32,136 nt of DNA from Bacteroidota bacterium (GTDB lineage Bacteria; Bacteroidota; Bacteroidia; Chitinophagales; Chitinophagaceae), in NCBI GenBank assembly GCA_004292575.1, contig RDXD01000370.1:1-32136 (forward strand). Direction: 5' to 3'. The notes beneath the pieces were generated by a model that had not been told where the DNA came from, made no database searches, and worked only from the letters and a program-made list of their open reading frames with translations. Positions within the stretch are counted from its first letter, which is position 1, and every line of letters begins with the position of its first letter. Made by a program: the position numbers and the translations under genes. Below are positions 28,754 through 32,136 of the stretch, one piece after another.

Positions 28754-28949
28754 TTGACTGCCAATAAAAAATAAAGCGGGACTGATAGCTGATTGAAAAC
28801 AGGGGTATCGGCAGACAAACCCCAACCCCAGATGGTTATCTAAATCGACAAAACCCCGGCAAGAAACACCACAGGTGAGAGAAAACAGCTGTGCCAGTCC
28901 GAAACCAGACCGCCAGAGGATTTCGTAGCGGGAAAATACCGAGGCGGTT

Positions 28950-29339
28950 TTAGTTGCCCTTCATGGGAGCTATCATCTCAAATTTGGGTATTTCAACCTT
29001 AATCAATTCTTGGCTGTGTAAAATTTGCAAGGAATAGTGACCCCACATTTTGCCCATATCGCTTTTTAGGTGACACCCGCTTACGTAGGTGTAGGTTTCG
29101 CCGGGGGTAAGCACCGGCTGCTGACCAACCACGCCCTCGCCTTCCACCTGACTGTACTCGCCCACGCTGTCGAAAATGTACCATTGCCTGCGCAGCAATT
29201 GTACGCTGAAGGCATTGTCGTTTTGCAGCGTAATGCGGTAGGCAAACACAAACTCTTGCCGCATGGGTAAACTTTGATCTGGCTGATAAAATACTTCAAC
29301 CGTTATTTTAACGCCCTTTGTGGTAAGTGATTGCGCCAT
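28950..29339 (-). CDS. apaG: ApaG domain protein
   Basis: From M at 29339: MAQSLTTKGVKITVEVFYQPDQS; FAYRITLQNDNAFSVQLLRRQWYIFDSVGEYSQVEGEGVVGQQPVLTPGETYTYVSGCHLKSDMGKMWGHY. Confidence 0.93.
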   Translation of the reverse strand: MAQSLTTKGVKITVEVFYQPDQSLPMRQEFVFAYRITLQNDNAFSVQLLRRQWYIFDSVGEYSQVEGEGVVGQQPVLTPGETYTYVSGCHLKSDMGKMWGHYSLQILHSQELIKVEIPKFEMIAPMKGN

Positions 29340-29590
29340 ACGTTGCAAAGATGCTTTTTTTTACATTACCATGGTTTTTAGGAAGGCAATTTAGCTTTGG
29401 CAGTTATTTAGCACCTTAGCGGTATCAATTTAATCTTGGCCGCCTACATTTGCGGCGTGGCTGGCTGGGTATATTGGAGGTTGTGTGGCGTAATTGCTTG
29501 GCCCACCAAAAAAATTGAAAGCAGGGATAATCGAACACCGCTCAAACTAAAGGTCAAACTTTTTTTTTAATAAACTAAAATACTACCAGT

Positions 29591-31042
29591 ATGAAGATTG
29601 CAGTGGCAAAAGGCGACGGCATAGGCCCAGAAATTATGGACGCCGTGTTAGGAATTTTTAAAGCAGCCGACGTGCCGCTGGAGTATGAGTTTGTAGATAT
29701 GGGCAAATGGGTGTTTGACAAAGGCTTTAGCAATGGCATGACCCCCGAGGCACAGCAAACCATTGAGTCGCTTGGCTTTTTGTTTAAAGGGCCTATGGAA
29801 ACGCCTAAGGGCAAAGGTGTAAAAAGCATCAATGTTACGGCCCGGAAAACCTGGAATACCTACGCCAATAAGCGGGTTTTTAGAACCCTACATGGCGTAG
29901 ACACCGTTTTTAGCAAGGCTGGCATACCCATTGACATTACCATTGTACGCGAAAATATAGAAGATACTTATGGCGGTATTGAACACATGCTTACCCACGA
30001 TGTGGCACTAAGCAGACGCTTCATTACACGGCCGGGTAGCGAGCAAGTGATACGCTATGCCTTTGAGATGGCCCTAAAAAAAGAGGCTAAACGCATTACC
30101 TGCGGGCACAAGGCAAACATCATGAAACTGACCGATGGCCTGTTTTTAGAGGTATTTTATGAAGTGGCGAAAGAGTACCCCAGCTTGAAAGCCGACGATG
30201 TGATTGTGGATGACCTGTGCATGAAGCTGGTTACCAGGCCCGATGTGTTTGACGTGGTGGTGCTTACCAACCTGCAAGGCGATATTGTAAGCGATTTGTG
30301 CGCCGGTTTGGTTGGCGGTTTAGGCTTTGCACCCAGTGCCAACATTGGCGATCACATCTGCATTTTTGAAGCTGTGCATGGTACAGCCCCCGACATTACG
30401 GGCAAAAATATTGCCAACCCTACGGCATTGTTGCTCAGCGGTATTACCATGCTGCGCCATCTGGGTCTTATGGAATCGGCGGTTACCATTGAAAATGCGC
30501 TGCTTTACACGTTGGAAACCGGTGTGCATACCGGAGACTTTGGCGATAAGAATATACCCAGCGTAAACACCACGCAGTTTTCGGACGCCATAATTGCCAA
30601 TTTTGGTAAAGTGCCGCAGCTTAATGCAAGGCATGCTTTGCCCAATAAGCCCATTACGCCCACCGTATTCAACCTTAAACACAACCCCATGCTGGAATCG
30701 GTGGAAGCCCATGCGGATACCATTGTGGGGGTCGATTTTTTTGTGGCAAGCAATGAGCAGCCCAATGCAGTGGCCGAAAAAATGCTGCTGCACACCGGCG
30801 ATTTGTTTAAGCTGGTTACCATTAGCAACCGTGGCACCCAAGTATGGCCCAAAGGCTCCATTTTTACAAACCTTATTAATCAGTACCGCTGCAGGTGCGA
30901 AAGCATTGGCGATGCGCCACTTACCCAAACAGATATTTTGGAGCTTTATAAAAAAGTGATGGGCAGTTTTAAAGTTTGTTCTTTAGAGCTGTTGAATATG
31001 TGGGATGGCAAAAAGGGGTACAGCCTAGCCCAAGGTCAATAG
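29591..31042 (+). CDS. NADP-dependent isocitrate dehydrogenase with C-terminal extension (isocitrate/isopropylmalate dehydrogenase family)
   Basis: 483 aa; MKIAVAKGDGIGPEIMDAVL, TIVRENIEDTYGGIEHM, LTNLQGDIVSDLCAGLVGGLGFAPSANIGDHICIFEAVHGTAPDITGKNIANPTALLLS; about 150-aa extension after the catalytic core. Confidence 0.9.
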   Translation: MKIAVAKGDGIGPEIMDAVLGIFKAADVPLEYEFVDMGKWVFDKGFSNGMTPEAQQTIESLGFLFKGPMETPKGKGVKSINVTARKTWNTYANKRVFRTLHGVDTVFSKAGIPIDITIVRENIEDTYGGIEHMLTHDVALSRRFITRPGSEQVIRYAFEMALKKEAKRITCGHKANIMKLTDGLFLEVFYEVAKEYPSLKADDVIVDDLCMKLVTRPDVFDVVVLTNLQGDIVSDLCAGLVGGLGFAPSANIGDHICIFEAVHGTAPDITGKNIANPTALLLSGITMLRHLGLMESAVTIENALLYTLETGVHTGDFGDKNIPSVNTTQFSDAIIANFGKVPQLNARHALPNKPITPTVFNLKHNPMLESVEAHADTIVGVDFFVASNEQPNAVAEKMLLHTGDLFKLVTISNRGTQVWPKGSIFTNLINQYRCRCESIGDAPLTQTDILELYKKVMGSFKVCSLELLNMWDGKKGYSLAQGQ

Positions 31043-31107
31043 TATTCAAAATTGACAGGTAGGCAGTTTGGTTGTCCCGCTCCTGAATACCACTGTACCT
31101 ACAAATT

Positions 31108-31148
31108 AAAACAAAAATTGCCCTTTCTGCCTTGGCAGAAGGGGCAAT
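31108..31148 (-). terminator. Rho-independent terminator of the GNAT gene
   Basis: Reverse strand ATTGCCCCTTCTGCC..GGCAGAAAGGGCAAT then TTTTGTTTTAATT; 15-bp stem with one G-T type mismatch. Confidence 0.85.
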
Positions 31149-31170
31149 GGCGTTTGGGATGTTTTATGTT

Positions 31171-31626
31171 CTAAAGCTCAATGCTACAGTTTACCCATTC
31201 GGCATCAAAGCTGGCATTGTATTTTTTGTAAAATTCAATGGCGGGTGTATTCCAATCCAACACCTGCCATACCAGACCTGTGTAGCCCAAGGTTTTGGCT
31301 TCGGCCACCACGGCGTCAAATAGCAGAGCACCCAAACCCTGGCCACGCAGTGCCTCCGTTACCAGCAAGTCTTCAAGGTAGAGGCGCTGCCCCTTCCACG
31401 TGCTGTAGCGCACGTAGCACAATGCAAAACCCTGCACCTGCCCCTCCACTTCCATTACCAATGCCCACCACACGGGGTTGGGTCCAAAGCCGCTATCAAT
31501 AAAGTGTTGTAGGCTTACCGTCACCGCATGCGGCGCCTTTTCGTAAATGGCCAGTTCGGTTATCAATTCCAGCAAACGTGGGCAATCCGTGGCCAGGGCT
31601 TTTCTAATAGTGTTGGGTGGCGGCAT
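31171..31626 (-). CDS. GNAT family N-acetyltransferase
   Basis: 151 aa; YLEDLLVTEALRGQGLGALLFDAVVAEAKTLGYTGLVWQVLDWNTPAIEFYKKYNA. Confidence 0.93.
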   Translation of the reverse strand: MPPPNTIRKALATDCPRLLELITELAIYEKAPHAVTVSLQHFIDSGFGPNPVWWALVMEVEGQVQGFALCYVRYSTWKGQRLYLEDLLVTEALRGQGLGALLFDAVVAEAKTLGYTGLVWQVLDWNTPAIEFYKKYNASFDAEWVNCSIEL

Positions 31627-31746
31627 AGCCTGTATTTTTTAGTGTTTGTAAAGGTAAAGCACTTGCTGCCCGTGCTTTTTTATGGTTAGTTACGGGACAT
31701 TAACGGATGTTAATTGGGATAGTGGCCGCCTACCGTGGCCAGCGTA

Positions 31747-32136
31747 TTAGGGCTTAAGCGCCTGTTCCAAATCGTTTAAGATATCAGGAAGATTTTCTAT
31801 GCCCACACTCATGCGAATAAGCCCATCGCCAATGCCGTACTGCAACCGTTGTGGCCGTGGCACGCTGGCATGGCTCATGCTGGCGGGGTGGCTTATCAGC
31901 GTATCCACGGTGCCTAGGCTTACTGCCCGCACACACATTTTCAGTTTGTCAATAAAAGCTTTGCCAGCCGTTAAGCCGCCTTTTAGCTCAAAGCTCATCA
32001 TAGGGCCCGGGTGGCGCATTTGCTTGGCCGATGTTTTGGCATCGGGGTGGTGCGCCAGCCCTGTATAATTTACCAATGCTATGGCGCTATGATGGTTAAG
32101 ATATTCGGCCACGGCCATAGCGTTTGCGCAGTGGCG
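31747..32136 (-). CDS. Cys/Met metabolism PLP-dependent enzyme (cystathionine gamma-synthase/lyase-like), N-terminus beyond window
   Basis: C-terminal region: MMSFELKGGLTAGKAFIDKLKMCVRAVSLGTVDTLISHPASMSHASVPRPQRLQYGIGDGLIRMSVGIENLPDILNDLEQAL. Confidence 0.92.
   Translation of the reverse strand, partial: RHCANAMAVAEYLNHHSAIALVNYTGLAHHPDAKTSAKQMRHPGPMMSFELKGGLTAGKAFIDKLKMCVRAVSLGTVDTLISHPASMSHASVPRPQRLQYGIGDGLIRMSVGIENLPDILNDLEQALKP

Noticed and set aside
1-32136. rRNA, tRNA, integrase, phage or intact insertion sequence
   Set aside because: No recognisable sequence or transposase/integrase motif on reading either strand; a tRNAscan/Infernal run would be needed for certainty.

Overview
The window looks like an ordinary, gene-dense chromosomal stretch from a Bacteroidota genome, probably Chitinophagaceae-like. 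That lineage call is inference from protein styles and TAnnTTTG-type promoter boxes. I see no rRNA, tRNA, CRISPR array, phage or intact transposon. Recognisable content: DUF1080 protein plus a Tat-signal Gfo/Idh/MocA oxidoreductase; agmatine deiminase and N-carbamoylputrescine amidase (aguA/aguB) flanking an opposite-strand pair (aspartyl protease-like plus a four-module CBM48-like protein); MFS transporter; UbiA family; ruvX, def, RluD-type synthase, lipB; DUF2911; acyltransferase; SGNH hydrolase; two different isocitrate-dehydrogenase-type enzymes; DUF1801; DUF1569/DinB-like; a large BNR/VPS10-like protein; era; RDD; fused E1 alpha/beta 2-oxoacid dehydrogenase; apaG; GNAT; PLP-dependent Cys/Met enzyme (partial). 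The most notable signals missing from the ORF track are a decayed type II toxin-antitoxin pair at about 8846-9339 (at least five premature in-frame stops, frame retained) and an Rpn/PD-(D/E)XK-like gene split by one TAA at 16095. I also report an exact 8-bp-period tandem array abutting the TTG start of ruvX, a 4x9-bp array upstream of icd, a 36-bp duplicated element, and a strongly folded spacer between def and the RluD gene. I found no convincing previously undescribed system; the best candidate for functional novelty is the translationally coupled protease/CBM48 pair.
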